Positions 39,784 through 48,793 of a stretch of DNA of 64,000 nt are shown one piece after another (within the stretch, counting starts at the first letter, position 1; the number at the start of each line of letters is the position of its first letter). A model generated the notes under the pieces. That model was not told where the DNA came from. It saw only the letters and a list, made by a program, of their open reading frames with translations, and made no database searches. This DNA comes from Rhodococcus sp. B7740 (GTDB taxonomy: Bacteria; Actinomycetota; Actinomycetes; Mycobacteriales; Mycobacteriaceae): positions 1,922,001 through 1,986,000 of the forward strand of contig NZ_CP010797.1 in NCBI RefSeq assembly GCF_000954115.1. The letters run 5' to 3'. Position numbers and translations under genes: made by a program.

Positions 39784-40482
39784 ATGCTGCGACGGTTCCC
39801 CGGCGTCGGCGCAATCGTCTCTGCCCTCGACAGCGCTCTGCCACAACCGGATCAGCTCTGCGGACCGTTCTCGGCATCGATAGCGTCGACGGCCGTCGTG
39901 GGCGACGACGCACCGGACGTCACAGCACTCGCGATCGCATCGGGATCCGCGATCTGGCCGGGCGAGACCAATGCGGCCCGTCCGCCCGGAACGCCCCGGA
40001 TCACCGACGGGTGGGATTGCCTACCGAGGGCCGCATCGATCGATGCGGCCGGGACCACAGCGACAGGTCTTGCGACGGGCATCGAGACGGCGACCGGAGG
40101 ACGCGTCGTGGTGGTTCCGATCGTGGGGCCCGGTTCCGACGGGCTACGACTGCTCCTGACCCGCCTGGCCGACGTGCAGTTCCGGTTCGGCCTGGTTGCG
40201 AATGTGCACACCGAGGACCTGACCGAATTCGATTGGAGCGTAGGACATTTCGTGACCGTCCTGGGAATGGACACCGTCGAGGACGTGGTTGCGATTGCCG
40301 ATACCTATCGAGAGCTCGGAGTCGCGGGCATGCCGGCCGGATGTCGAACCGTTCCCACCGACACTCTCGCGTCTGCGATGTCCGAACGTGGCCTGCTCCT
40401 TCTCGTCGACAACGACGACCGTTCTGCCGCACTGGATCTGACTCGGTCACTCGATCTACGAAACGACGTGTGGTCGGTCTGA
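39784..40482 (+). CDS. Hypothetical protein with a QLCGP motif
   Basis: This 232-residue protein starts one base past the stop of the glutamine-synthetase-like gene. It carries PQPDQLCGPFSASIAS near the N-terminus, a Q-x-CGP block that recalls the active-site region of cysteine peptidase folds, but I cannot identify the family. The rest is mixed alpha/beta (TGGRVVVVPIVGPGSDGLRLLL; FDWSVGHFVTVLGM, with a histidine in the latter). No signal peptide or membrane segment is clear. It may process or bind the product of the upstream gene. Confidence 0.55.
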   Translation: MLRRFPGVGAIVSALDSALPQPDQLCGPFSASIASTAVVGDDAPDVTALAIASGSAIWPGETNAARPPGTPRITDGWDCLPRAASIDAAGTTATGLATGIETATGGRVVVVPIVGPGSDGLRLLLTRLADVQFRFGLVANVHTEDLTEFDWSVGHFVTVLGMDTVEDVVAIADTYRELGVAGMPAGCRTVPTDTLASAMSERGLLLLVDNDDRSAALDLTRSLDLRNDVWSV

Positions 40483-40507
40483 GACGGGAGGCCTGAGCAA
40501 ACGCGAA

Positions 40508-40541
40508 ATGGGCGTGGGTTCCTTTCGGAACCCACGCCCAT
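40508..40541. terminator. Bidirectional terminator between the 39784 gene and rpsN
   Basis: A 15-bp perfect stem pairs atgggcgtgggttcc (40508-40522) with ggaacccacgcccat (40527-40541) around a tttc loop. It is symmetric and lies between the convergent 39784 gene and rpsN. T runs are weak on both sides. Confidence 0.8.
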
Positions 40542-40574
40542 CAGCGTGGTGTGGTGAAGCCCGGAGGCCTCAGA

Positions 40575-40760
40575 TCACCAGGAGCTCTTGCGAACTCCGG
40601 GAAGCTCTCCGGCGTGTGCCATCTCGCGCACGCAGATACGGCAGAGGCCGAACTTGCGGAACACGGAATGGGGACGGCCGCAGCGGTTGCAGCGAGTGTA
40701 TGCACGCACCGCGAACTTCGGCTTCTTGTTGGCCTTGTTGACCAATGCCTTCTTCGCCAT
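40575..40760 (-). CDS. rpsN: 30S ribosomal protein S14, zinc-binding type
   Basis: The 61-residue protein is the short type Z form. Cysteines CNRC and CRIC bind zinc ([21 protein letters not shown], given here in two parts around the middle). It begins [20 protein letters not shown]. It follows rplE by four bases and ends before the hairpin. Confidence 0.97.
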   Translation of the reverse strand: MAKKALVNKANKKPKFAVRAYTRCNRCGRPHSVFRKFGLCRICVREMAHAGELPGVRKSSW

Positions 40761-40764
40761 GGAC

Positions 40765-41337
40765 TCAGTTCTCCTTGAACGGGAAGCCGAGGTGCTTGAG
40801 CAGCGCGCGGCCTTCTTCGTTGTTGGTTGCGGTGGTTACTACGGTGATGTCCATGCCGCGCGGACGATCGATCTTGTCCACGTCGATCTCGTGGAACATC
40901 GACTGCTCGTTGAGGCCGAACGTGTAGTTTCCGTTGCCGTCGAACTGCGTGCCCGAGAGGCCGCGGAAGTCCCTGATTCGGGGAAGGGCAATGGAGACCA
41001 GACGGTCGAGGAACTCCCACATGCGGTCGCCACGGAGGGTGACGCGTGCGCCGATGGGCATTCCTTCGCGCAGCTTGAACTGTGCGATGGACTTGCGTGC
41101 CTTGCGGATCTCCGGCTTCTGGCCGGTGATGGCAGCGAGGTCGGCAACTGCACCGTTGATCAGCTTGGCGTCACGGGCGGCGTCGCCGACACCCATGTTG
41201 ACGACGACCTTGACGATGCCGGGGATCTGCATGACGTTCTCGTATGCAAATTCGGTGTTCAGGGCGTCTTTGATCTCGGCGCGGTAGCGCGCCTTGAGGC
41301 GGGGCTGTTCGCCCGCGATGTTTTCGGTGGTAGTCAT
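40765..41337 (-). CDS. rplE: 50S ribosomal protein L5
   Basis: L5 (190 residues) binds 5S rRNA and contacts P-site tRNA. The ATG at 41337 gives [20 protein letters not shown], then [21 protein letters not shown] and [20 protein letters not shown]. It begins one base past the rplX stop. Confidence 0.97.
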   Translation of the reverse strand: MTTTENIAGEQPRLKARYRAEIKDALNTEFAYENVMQIPGIVKVVVNMGVGDAARDAKLINGAVADLAAITGQKPEIRKARKSIAQFKLREGMPIGARVTLRGDRMWEFLDRLVSIALPRIRDFRGLSGTQFDGNGNYTFGLNEQSMFHEIDVDKIDRPRGMDITVVTTATNNEEGRALLKHLGFPFKEN

Positions 41338-41338
41338 C

Positions 41339-41656
41339 TCAGATGTCCTTCCCGTTCTTCCGGGAAACACGAACGCGCTTGCCGGTTTCTTCATCGGTCC
41401 GGTAGCCCACGCGAGTGGGGTTGCCGTCCGAGTCGACCACTGCGACATTCGATACGTGGATCGGGGCTTCCTGGGTGACGATTCCACCCGAGGATGCGCC
41501 GCGCTGGTTGGCGGAGACCGCAGTGTGCTTCTTGATGCGGTTCACACCCTCGACCAGAACCTTGGAGTCAGCGGGGTAGGCCTGAATGACCTTGCCCTTG
41601 GCACCCTTGTCCTTGCCTGCGATCACGAGAACGGTGTCGCCCTTGTGCACCTTCAT
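41339..41656 (-). CDS. rplX: 50S ribosomal protein L24
   Basis: L24 (105 residues) starts [20 protein letters not shown], the KOW motif, and ends VSRKNGKDI. It abuts rplN (one base) and rplE. It is an assembly initiator. Confidence 0.97.
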   Translation of the reverse strand: MKVHKGDTVLVIAGKDKGAKGKVIQAYPADSKVLVEGVNRIKKHTAVSANQRGASSGGIVTQEAPIHVSNVAVVDSDGNPTRVGYRTDEETGKRVRVSRKNGKDI

Positions 41657-42025
41657 TTACAGCACCTCCGGGGCGAGCGAGACGATCTTCATGAACTTCT
41701 TCTCACGCAACTCACGGCCGACCGGGCCGAAGATACGAGTTCCACGGGGATCGTTGTCCGGCTTGATCAGCACCGCAGCGTTCTCGTCGAAACGGATGTA
41801 CGAGCCATCCGGACGGCGACGCTCCTTGATGGTGCGGACGATGACGGCCTTGACGACCTCACCCTTCTTGATGTTTCCACCGGGAATGGCGTCCTTCACC
41901 GTAGCTACGATGATGTCGCCGATTCCGGCGTAGCGACGTGACGAACCACCGAGAACGCGGATGCAAAGGATTTCCTTCGCGCCCGTGTTATCAGCGACGC
42001 GTACTCGCGACTCCTGCTGAATCAC
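41657..42025 (-). CDS. rplN: 50S ribosomal protein L14
   Basis: L14 (122 residues) reads [20 protein letters not shown] at the N-terminus and ends [14 protein letters not shown]. The GTG at 42025 has an aaggag site. It heads the rplN-rplX-rplE-rpsN unit from a candidate promoter about 115-145 bases upstream. Confidence 0.97.
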   Translation of the reverse strand: MIQQESRVRVADNTGAKEILCIRVLGGSSRRYAGIGDIIVATVKDAIPGGNIKKGEVVKAVIVRTIKERRRPDGSYIRFDENAAVLIKPDNDPRGTRIFGPVGRELREKKFMKIVSLAPEVL

Positions 42026-42138
42026 TAACTTCTCCTTGACCTGGATGTACGTACGTGCCGGATTTCCGTCCCGACACGCGCGGTCGGCTGCTGGGTACGG
42101 GCACACGAAGGCACACCGCTGCCACAGGCAACCGGTCA

Positions 42139-42168
42139 AGTGTAGGGGAACGGGTCCCAGGCATCCAA
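42139..42168 (-). promoter_or_regulatory. Candidate promoter for rplN-rpsN
   Basis: On the minus strand TTGGAT (42168-42163) and TACACT (42144-42139) are spaced by 18 bases. The TACACT -10 is shared with the rpsH promoter. It fits the need for a separate promoter because the 42265 gene breaks the operon. Confidence 0.5.
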
Positions 42169-42264
42169 ATCGTCGTCACCGGGCCACCCGCCGTCACCTG
42201 CGCCCTTCGGGGCAATCGGTACGGTTCTGGGGATGGGACATCTTCGGATCGACGGGGCGCGGCG

Positions 42265-43302
42265 ATGACGTCGGAGCGCGACGACACCGCGTGGTGGTCG
42301 AGTCTGCCCCTGGACCGGGTCGTGCGCATCCACGGGGTCACCGAGCGTGATCTCGCCGAATCCGTGAACCCTCTACCGGTGGACGCACCTGCGATCGTGT
42401 TCTTCGCGATCGATCCCACGACGGCCGATCGTGCCGTCGATCTCGCCGATGCAGTGGTCACGGAACTCGAGAACGCCGCCGTCGATTCGGTTCCGCTGTG
42501 GCTCACCGACTTCGACCATCACTCCGGCTCGTCGTCGTTGGATCGACGCGCTGCTCGCGTCGCCGCCGCTCGGCTCGGTGCCGACACCGCACACTTCGGC
42601 CCCTACGTCGGGGCTCTGGCAAACGCAGCCGTCGCGGGGAGTGCGCCGCGTCGAGCCGCATTCACCGTCGAAACTCGCGCAGCAGGCTCGACCCGAATAC
42701 TTGCCTCGGCTCGTCGAAGAAGCCTCGCTGCGCTCGTGTTGGTCGTGCCGGCCGGAACGGATGCCGGAGTCGTCGGGACAGCTGCGGAATGGCTGTGCAC
42801 GCACGCCGGTGCAGCGGTGTGGGTGACGGGCGACGGGGCGTCGAACATGGACCGGTTCCGGTCCGTGGCGGTACACGCGCCCGCCGTGCCCGCTGGGGTC
42901 GAGACCGTGGTCGATCGGTTCCGACCCCTGAGCTATCCGCCGATCGCCGGACATCCGCACCCGGCCAGCGATCCGGAGCAGCGCTTGTATCGAGCGCTGG
43001 ACGTGCACGACTGGGCTGCGGGGCGGGAGCACAATCGTTCGATCCGGCTCGGCGAGCTCGGCCGACCGTTCACGGTCGACGTACTGTGGCGCACCGAGAA
43101 GATCGTCGTGGAAATCGACGGCAACGAGCACCGCGCCGTCGACCGCTTCGCCGAGGACCGCGTGCGCGACAACCAACTGCAGACACACGGCTACATGGTG
43201 TTGCGCTTCACCAACGCTCAGGTGATCGACGATCCGCAACGTGCGGTAGCTACCATCCGCGAGGCAGTATCGAGAAGACGATCGAAGGGGGATCCTCGAT
43301 GA
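42265..43302 (+). CDS. DUF559/PD-(D/E)XK nuclease-like protein
   Basis: This 345-residue protein has an N-terminal domain of unknown type (about 1-230, TERDLAESVNPLPVDAPAI). The C-terminal domain resembles DUF559/Vsr-like nucleases: EQRLYRALDVHDW (E239), then FTVDVLWRTEKIVVEIDGNEH with D272 and E283-D285, then RDNQLQTHGYMVLRFTNAQV. That order fits a PD-(D/E)XK core. The ATG at 42265 follows gcggcg only; translation could also start at an upstream codon. The TGA overlaps the next ATG (ATGA). It is the first gene of the cassette. The nuclease assignment is from motif pattern and not tested. Confidence 0.7.
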   Translation: MTSERDDTAWWSSLPLDRVVRIHGVTERDLAESVNPLPVDAPAIVFFAIDPTTADRAVDLADAVVTELENAAVDSVPLWLTDFDHHSGSSSLDRRAARVAAARLGADTAHFGPYVGALANAAVAGSAPRRAAFTVETRAAGSTRILASARRRSLAALVLVVPAGTDAGVVGTAAEWLCTHAGAAVWVTGDGASNMDRFRSVAVHAPAVPAGVETVVDRFRPLSYPPIAGHPHPASDPEQRLYRALDVHDWAAGREHNRSIRLGELGRPFTVDVLWRTEKIVVEIDGNEHRAVDRFAEDRVRDNQLQTHGYMVLRFTNAQVIDDPQRAVATIREAVSRRRSKGDPR

Positions 43303-43943
43303 GTACCGAAGACCTGAACGGGACCGAGGCGGCAGTGCTGCTGGTCCTGATGGCCGAGGCAAGTCCGGTCAAGAATTCCGAACTCAAAGCGATGGGCCCC
43401 GAGCTCGCGAAGCCGTCCCGCGACAAGCTGAAGAACGCCGGTCTCGTCGAAGTGAATTCGTCCGTGCGACCGATGACTCTCGAACTCACCGACAAGGGAT
43501 GGCGGGTCTGCGGCGAACTCATCGGTGGAGAACCACCGGCTCGATCGACCGGCGCGGGCAAGGCAATGTTCACCGTGTTGGCGGGGTTGCGACGGTGGCT
43601 CGATCGCACCGACGCCCGCCCGGCGGATGTGTTCTCGCCGCGAACAGAGGAGCCCGAACCCGTCGAGAAGACCGAGACCGCGGTCGACATCGAAGCCTCG
43701 ATTCGCGCGGCCTACGCCGGGCTCGCCCGCGAACCCGGCAGCACCGTCCGACTGTCCAGATTGCGAAACGAGTTGCGCGACATACCCAGAACCGATCTGG
43801 ACGACGCTCTCGCGCGCCTGCGTCGCGCCCCGGACGTCTCGTTGATACCGGAGGAAAATCAGAAGACGCTGACCGACGAGGAACGCGCCGCGGCCGTCGT
43901 CGTCGGAAATCAGCAGAACCACCTTCTCTCGATCGAACCATGA
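43299..43943 (+). CDS. Winged-helix DNA-binding-type protein of the cassette
   Basis: This 214-residue protein has an N-terminal winged-helix-like region (about 1-80, EAAVLLVLMAEASPVKNSEL with LTDKGWRVCGEL). A linker and a second small helical domain follow (about 130-214, IRAAYAGLAREPGSTVRLSR and LTDEERAAAVVVGNQQNHLL). It overlaps the nuclease-like gene by ATGA and the HerA-like gene by ATGA. A role as DNA sensor or as adaptor for the ATPase fits the context. No clear enzymatic motif is visible. Confidence 0.65.
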   Translation: MSTEDLNGTEAAVLLVLMAEASPVKNSELKAMGPELAKPSRDKLKNAGLVEVNSSVRPMTLELTDKGWRVCGELIGGEPPARSTGAGKAMFTVLAGLRRWLDRTDARPADVFSPRTEEPEPVEKTETAVDIEASIRAAYAGLAREPGSTVRLSRLRNELRDIPRTDLDDALARLRRAPDVSLIPEENQKTLTDEERAAAVVVGNQQNHLLSIEP

Positions 43944-46900
43944 TGGGCGTTGAGTCGACGATGACGGACAGCGAGCAGATCCGAGCTCTCGAATCGGTGC
44001 GGCTGAGTTGGGCACCGACACCCGACGACGTGTGGCGTTCTCAGTCGAACGTGCACGTACCGGGGATGCACGAACGCGTGTTCCTCGAGGTGATGAACGC
44101 GTACGACGACGCGGACGCCTCCGACGACGCGAGTCCGCTCGGCGTCGTCGTGCGCGGCCCGGCCGGTTCGGGCAAGACGCACCTGCTCGGCCAGGTGCGA
44201 GAAGAAGTACAGCTCAAGGGCGGGTACTTCTTCCTGATCAGGTTGCTCGACGCCGCCGGATTCTGGCGTTCGACGCTGATGGGGATGCTCGACGACCTGA
44301 TGCGTCCGTCCGGCCGAGGATCGGACAGCCAGCTCGGGCTGTTGCTTCGACGGCTCTGCGAGATCGGCGACATCGCCGAGGATCAGCGCGCGAAGATCAT
44401 GGGCGAGAGCATGATCGACGCGGATACGCTCAACGATTTCGTCACTGCGGTGTACAAGGTTCACCCGCGCCATCGACGGACGTCGCAGCACACGCTGCGC
44501 GCGCTGGTGCTGTCCATCGCCCCCGATTCGGCCGTTCAGGATCTGGGCGACGCCTACCTGCAGTCGATCGACGACGTCGATCCCGACGAGTTCTCGGCCT
44601 GGGGCATCCGCCGGGCCGAGCTCGGCCATCAGGGCATCGCCGAGAACATCTCGCGTCTGCTCGCCATCACCGGTCCGACCATCCTCGCGATCGATCAGAT
44701 CGACACGCTCGTGGCGCAGTCTCGTACCGGATCGGATCAGGAGTTCGCCGACGCGCAGGAAGACAAGGTCGTCGAACAGCTCGCACACGGCTTGATGTCG
44801 CTGCGCGAGACCCTCCCCCGTACTGCCTCGGTGCTCTCCGCGCTGTCGAGCGCCTGGGAACTGATTGCCGCACGTGGAGTCGCGCCGATGCGTGACCGCT
44901 TCCGAGTCACCCAGTCGCTCAAGCCGATTCCCTCCTCGGACATCGGTCGCCTGCTACTCGGACGACGGCTGGCCGCGTGCTTCCTCGAGGCCGGGTTCAC
45001 GCCACCGCACCCGACGTGGCCGGTCGCGCCCGACGCGTTCGAGCAGGCCCCGGATTTCACTCCGCGCCAGCTTCTCATCGCCGTCGATCGGCACATCAGG
45101 CACTGCCTCGACACCGGCGTCGCGTCGGAGTTGGAGAGCTTCACCGACAGATCCGGTCCTACCGATGCGCCCGACCTGCCCACGGCGCGGGTCAACGAAC
45201 TCGATGCGCTCGACGATCGCTACGAGCAACTTCGTGGACAGGTCGACGTCTCCGTTCCGTTGCGACCCGACAGCGAGGACTCGATCGTTCCCGCACTGTT
45301 GTCCGCGGGTCTGACGGCGTGGATTCACGAGCATCAGTCGTCCGACGACAGCCTGGCCCAGGATCCGCCGCCGAGCGGCAAGCCGGCGCTGCACGCCCGC
45401 CTGCGTCACACCGTCGACACCGACACCGACGACGAAGAGCACTGGTGCTTCCGCGCCGTGACGTCCGGCAACGCGCGGGCCGCGTTGGCCCGAGTCGAGC
45501 GGGCCGTGACGACGGCGGGCCTGCGCGTCGACATGCCGAGGCGACGGCTGATCCTGATCAGGAACGACCCGTGGCCGAACGGCGCGAAAACCGAGCAGAC
45601 GATCGCGGCCCTGCACCGCGCCGGTGGCGTCGTGGTGCCCCTCGGGGACGAGGACCGCAGGGCGCTGGCGGCATTGTCGATCCTGTTGGCCGAGAACTCC
45701 CCCGCGCTCACGTCCTGGTTGCTCGCACGCAAGCCGGCGCACGATGTCGAATTGTTCTCTGCGGTGCTGCCTGCAGTCAGTGTCGTGGACGACGACACCG
45801 CCCTCATCGAACCGGAAGCGACACCCTCCGTACCGGAGTCGTCGACGAGCCGGAAGCCGTCCATCGTCGTCGGTGCCGAGGTCAGCACCGGTGCCGATGT
45901 CGCCATTCCACTCGAGGCGCTGCGCAAGCACACGGCGATCTTCGCGGGATCCGGCTCGGGAAAGACCGTTCTGATTCGCCGGCTGGTGGAAGAATGTGCC
46001 CTACAAGGTGTTTCGGCGATCGTGCTGGACGTCAACAACGACCTGGCTCGGCTGGGCACCGCGTGGCCCGAGGACGAGAGGACGTGGCCACCGGGTGACG
46101 AGGCCAAGGCGACGGCGTACCTTCGCGACACCGACGTCGTGGTGTGGACCCCGCGCAAGTCGGCCGGCCGCCCGCTCAGCTTCCAGCCGCTACCCGACTT
46201 CGCCAGTGTCGTCGGCGACGCGGACGAGTTCGAGGCCTCCATCGAGTCCGCTTTGGCCTCGCTCGAACCGGCCGCGGGTGTACTCGGGACGTCACAGAAG
46301 GCCAAACATGGTCGGGCCGTGCTGAAATCGGCCCTCGACCAGTTCGGTCGTCGTTCGCGGGGCGGGGATCTGTCCGACTTCATCGACCTGTTGGAAGAAT
46401 TCCCCGAGGACGCGAGCGAAATGCGCGATGCGGTACGCATCGCTGCCGGACTGGCCGAGAATCTCAAGGCCGCCGCCGCGAACGATCCGATGTTCGCAGG
46501 CGCGGGCACGCCGGTCGACCCAGCTGTGCTGCTGACGCCGGCCGAGGGCAAGAAGGCTCGGGTATCGGTGATCAATCTCGCGGGGCTGACCACCGACGAG
46601 CAGAAGCAGAGTTTCGTCAATCAACTCCAGATGGGGTTGTTCGCCTGGATCAAGAAGAATCCGGCGGGCGACCGGCCACTCGGGGGATTGTTCGTGATGG
46701 ACGAGGCGCAGAATTTCGCACCCTCCGACCGGAGCACAGCGGCAACGCACAGCACCCTGGCCCTGGCGTCGCAGGCCAGAAAGTACGGACTGGGACTGGT
46801 GTTCGCCACGCAGTCCCCGAAAGGCCTGCACAATCGCATCGCGGGCAATGCGTCCACGCAGTTCTACGGTCTGCTCAACAGTCCATCGCAGGTCGACGCA

Positions 46901-47086
46901 GCCAAGGAGATGGCGCGGGTGAAGGGTGGCTCGGTTCCGGACGTCGGACGCCTGCCCGCCGGTCAGTTCTACGCGGCTGTGGAAGGCGCCGAATTCCGAC
47001 GCACCGCCACTCCCCTGTGCCTGTCCTACCATCCGAAGAGTCCGCCGACCGAGGAAGAGGTCATCGAGCTGGCGCGACAGCCCTGA
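43940..47086 (+). CDS. Double P-loop ATPase with HerA/FtsK-like C-terminal domain
   Basis: This 1048-residue protein has two nucleotide-binding parts. The N-terminal AAA-type part carries Walker A GPAGSGKT (73-80) and a Walker B-like ILAIDQID near 250, with long helical stretches. The C-terminal part carries AGSGSGKTVLIRRL (near 670), Walker B FVMDEAQN near 920, and LVFATQSPKGLHNRIAGNA, as in HerA/VirB4-type translocases. The ATG at 43940 overlaps the TGA of the upstream gene; a second ATG follows at once. No membrane helix is visible. Such motors in defence systems act with nucleases; that is the likely role, by analogy. Confidence 0.75.
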   Translation: MMGVESTMTDSEQIRALESVRLSWAPTPDDVWRSQSNVHVPGMHERVFLEVMNAYDDADASDDASPLGVVVRGPAGSGKTHLLGQVREEVQLKGGYFFLIRLLDAAGFWRSTLMGMLDDLMRPSGRGSDSQLGLLLRRLCEIGDIAEDQRAKIMGESMIDADTLNDFVTAVYKVHPRHRRTSQHTLRALVLSIAPDSAVQDLGDAYLQSIDDVDPDEFSAWGIRRAELGHQGIAENISRLLAITGPTILAIDQIDTLVAQSRTGSDQEFADAQEDKVVEQLAHGLMSLRETLPRTASVLSALSSAWELIAARGVAPMRDRFRVTQSLKPIPSSDIGRLLLGRRLAACFLEAGFTPPHPTWPVAPDAFEQAPDFTPRQLLIAVDRHIRHCLDTGVASELESFTDRSGPTDAPDLPTARVNELDALDDRYEQLRGQVDVSVPLRPDSEDSIVPALLSAGLTAWIHEHQSSDDSLAQDPPPSGKPALHARLRHTVDTDTDDEEHWCFRAVTSGNARAALARVERAVTTAGLRVDMPRRRLILIRNDPWPNGAKTEQTIAALHRAGGVVVPLGDEDRRALAALSILLAENSPALTSWLLARKPAHDVELFSAVLPAVSVVDDDTALIEPEATPSVPESSTSRKPSIVVGAEVSTGADVAIPLEALRKHTAIFAGSGSGKTVLIRRLVEECALQGVSAIVLDVNNDLARLGTAWPEDERTWPPGDEAKATAYLRDTDVVVWTPRKSAGRPLSFQPLPDFASVVGDADEFEASIESALASLEPAAGVLGTSQKAKHGRAVLKSALDQFGRRSRGGDLSDFIDLLEEFPEDASEMRDAVRIAAGLAENLKAAAANDPMFAGAGTPVDPAVLLTPAEGKKARVSVINLAGLTTDEQKQSFVNQLQMGLFAWIKKNPAGDRPLGGLFVMDEAQNFAPSDRSTAATHSTLALASQARKYGLGLVFATQSPKGLHNRIAGNASTQFYGLLNSPSQVDAAKEMARVKGGSVPDVGRLPAGQFYAAVEGAEFRRTATPLCLSYHPKSPPTEEEVIELARQP

Positions 47087-47113
47087 CGCCATGACAGTGG
47101 CACACTGGATTCG

Positions 47114-48451
47114 GTGAAAACCCTCGCTCGCGGGGAGAACTGCCCCGCTCCGGCCGGTCCTCTGACGGTCACGCTCACGGCATCGACCTCGGTGGACGTC
47201 TCCGCGCTGCTGCTGGGTCCGAACGGTCGGGTGCGTTCGGACGCGGACCTGGTGTTCTACAACCAGCCCTCCGCCTCGGGCGTCGAGTATCGCCGCACCC
47301 CCACCGGTCACCTGCTGATGTTCGACGCCGCTGCCGTCCCCGCCGGCGTCGACACCGTGGCCGTGGCTGCGTCCCTCGACGGAACGGGACCCGCGACGTT
47401 CGCGGCCGCGGGCCCGACTGCGGTGACGGTGTCCGATGCGTCGGACACGGCACTGGTCGGCTTCACTGCCGATGCACTCGGCGACGAGAGCGCGCTGGTG
47501 TGTCTGGAGTTCTATCGGCGCGGCGAGCAGTGGAAGATCCGCGCCGTCGGCCAGGGATACGCCGATGGCCTGGCCGGTTTGGCCACGGCGTTCGGCATCA
47601 GCATCGACGAGGACGACCCGACGCCCGACCCGACGGCCTCCGTCGAGCAACCTCTCCGTCCCACGCAGTCACCTGCGTCGTCCACCGATTCATCAGCCCC
47701 TCGAGGAGTTCTGGCCATGAGAAGTGAACTGTTCGCGCCCGCTCACGCCGAGGTTCCCGGTTCGGGTATCCAGAAGCAGGGCAGCAAGATGTGCCGCATC
47801 GGGATGAACGGCGAGGTGATGGCCCGGGCCGGTTCGATGGTGGCGTATCAGGGCAATCTGCAGTTCGAGGCGAAGGGGTCCGGTGGGATCGGCCGGGCTC
47901 TGAAACAGGCGCTCTCGGGTGAGGGTGTTCCTCTGATGAAGGTCACCGGTCAGGGCGACCTCTTTCTCGCCAACGCCGCTCAGGACGTTCATCTCATCGA
48001 CCTGGACGGCACGGACGGGTTGACCATCAACGGTGCCAATGTGCTGGCTTTCGAGAGTTCGCTGAGCTACGACATCAAGCGGGTGCAGGGTGCCGCGGCA
48101 GGCGGCAATGCCGGATTCTTCAACTGCGTGTTCTCCGGACGCGGCCGGATCGCCATCACCACGGACGGGGTTCCGGTGGTGCTGAACGTCGACCAGCCGA
48201 CCTTCGCGGATCCACAGGCTGCGGTCGCGTGGTCGTCGTCCTTGCAGACGAGAGTCAAGAAGAACGATTCGTTCGGACTCGGCACGCTGATCGGTCGGAC
48301 GACGGGTGAGCGCTTCACCCTCGAGTTCTCGGGTCAGGGATTCGTCGTGGTTCAGCCGTCGGAGCAGCCGCCGGGTGGCCTGGTCGGTGGCAGCGGCAGC
48401 GGGGAGCAGGCCGGGGTCGGCGGCGCGCTCGGAGGATTGCTGGGCAGGTAG
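47114..48451 (+). CDS. TerD domain fused to AIM24 domain
   Basis: This 445-residue protein joins an N-terminal TerD domain (about 1-165) to a C-terminal AIM24 domain (about 205-420). The first has SVDVSALLLGPNGRVRSDAD, then FYNQPSASG. The second has SKMCRIGMNGEVMARAGSMV. A Thr/Pro/Ser linker lies between. TerD proteins bind calcium and belong to stress and phage-response networks. The GTG at 47114 starts 27 bases after the HerA-like gene, so it probably shares its transcript. A hairpin follows. It may act as a sensor for the upstream three genes. Confidence 0.8.
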   Translation: MKTLARGENCPAPAGPLTVTLTASTSVDVSALLLGPNGRVRSDADLVFYNQPSASGVEYRRTPTGHLLMFDAAAVPAGVDTVAVAASLDGTGPATFAAAGPTAVTVSDASDTALVGFTADALGDESALVCLEFYRRGEQWKIRAVGQGYADGLAGLATAFGISIDEDDPTPDPTASVEQPLRPTQSPASSTDSSAPRGVLAMRSELFAPAHAEVPGSGIQKQGSKMCRIGMNGEVMARAGSMVAYQGNLQFEAKGSGGIGRALKQALSGEGVPLMKVTGQGDLFLANAAQDVHLIDLDGTDGLTINGANVLAFESSLSYDIKRVQGAAAGGNAGFFNCVFSGRGRIAITTDGVPVVLNVDQPTFADPQAAVAWSSSLQTRVKKNDSFGLGTLIGRTTGERFTLEFSGQGFVVVQPSEQPPGGLVGGSGSGEQAGVGGALGGLLGR

Positions 48452-48470
48452 GGCCGCACACCGGAACGCA

Positions 48471-48503
48471 AAATGCCCGCTCCCAGGAAGGGAGCGGGCA
48501 TTT
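48471..48503. terminator. Bidirectional terminator between the cassette and rpsQ
   Basis: aaatgcccgctccc (48471-48484) pairs perfectly with gggagcgggcattt (48490-48503) around a five-base loop. The A and T ends make it usable in both directions. It separates the plus-strand cassette from rpsQ. Confidence 0.85.
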
Positions 48504-48514
48504 GTCTGCAGGTA

Positions 48515-48793
48515 CTACTTGGCCTTTTCGAGAACCTCGACCAGTCGCCAGTGCTTCGTGGCAGACAGCGGGCGGGTCTCCATGAGCTGAACGCGATCGC
48601 CTACGCCGGCGTCGCCCTTCTCGTCATGTGCCTTGACCTTGGTGGTGCGACGGATGATCTTGCTGTAGAGGGGGTGCTTGACCCTGTCCTCGAGCTCGAC
48701 CACGATCGTCTTCTCCATCTTGTCGGATACGACGTAGCCGATCCGGACCTTACGGTTGTTGCGCTCTTCAGTCACAGTCTTTTCCTCGCTCAT
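48515..48793 (-). CDS. rpsQ: 30S ribosomal protein S17
   Basis: S17 (92 residues) has [20 protein letters not shown] and [21 protein letters not shown]. The N-terminus [14 protein letters not shown] is actinobacterial. It ends the S10 unit and overlaps rpmC by four bases. Confidence 0.96.
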   Translation of the reverse strand: MSEEKTVTEERNNRKVRIGYVVSDKMEKTIVVELEDRVKHPLYSKIIRRTTKVKAHDEKGDAGVGDRVQLMETRPLSATKHWRLVEVLEKAK

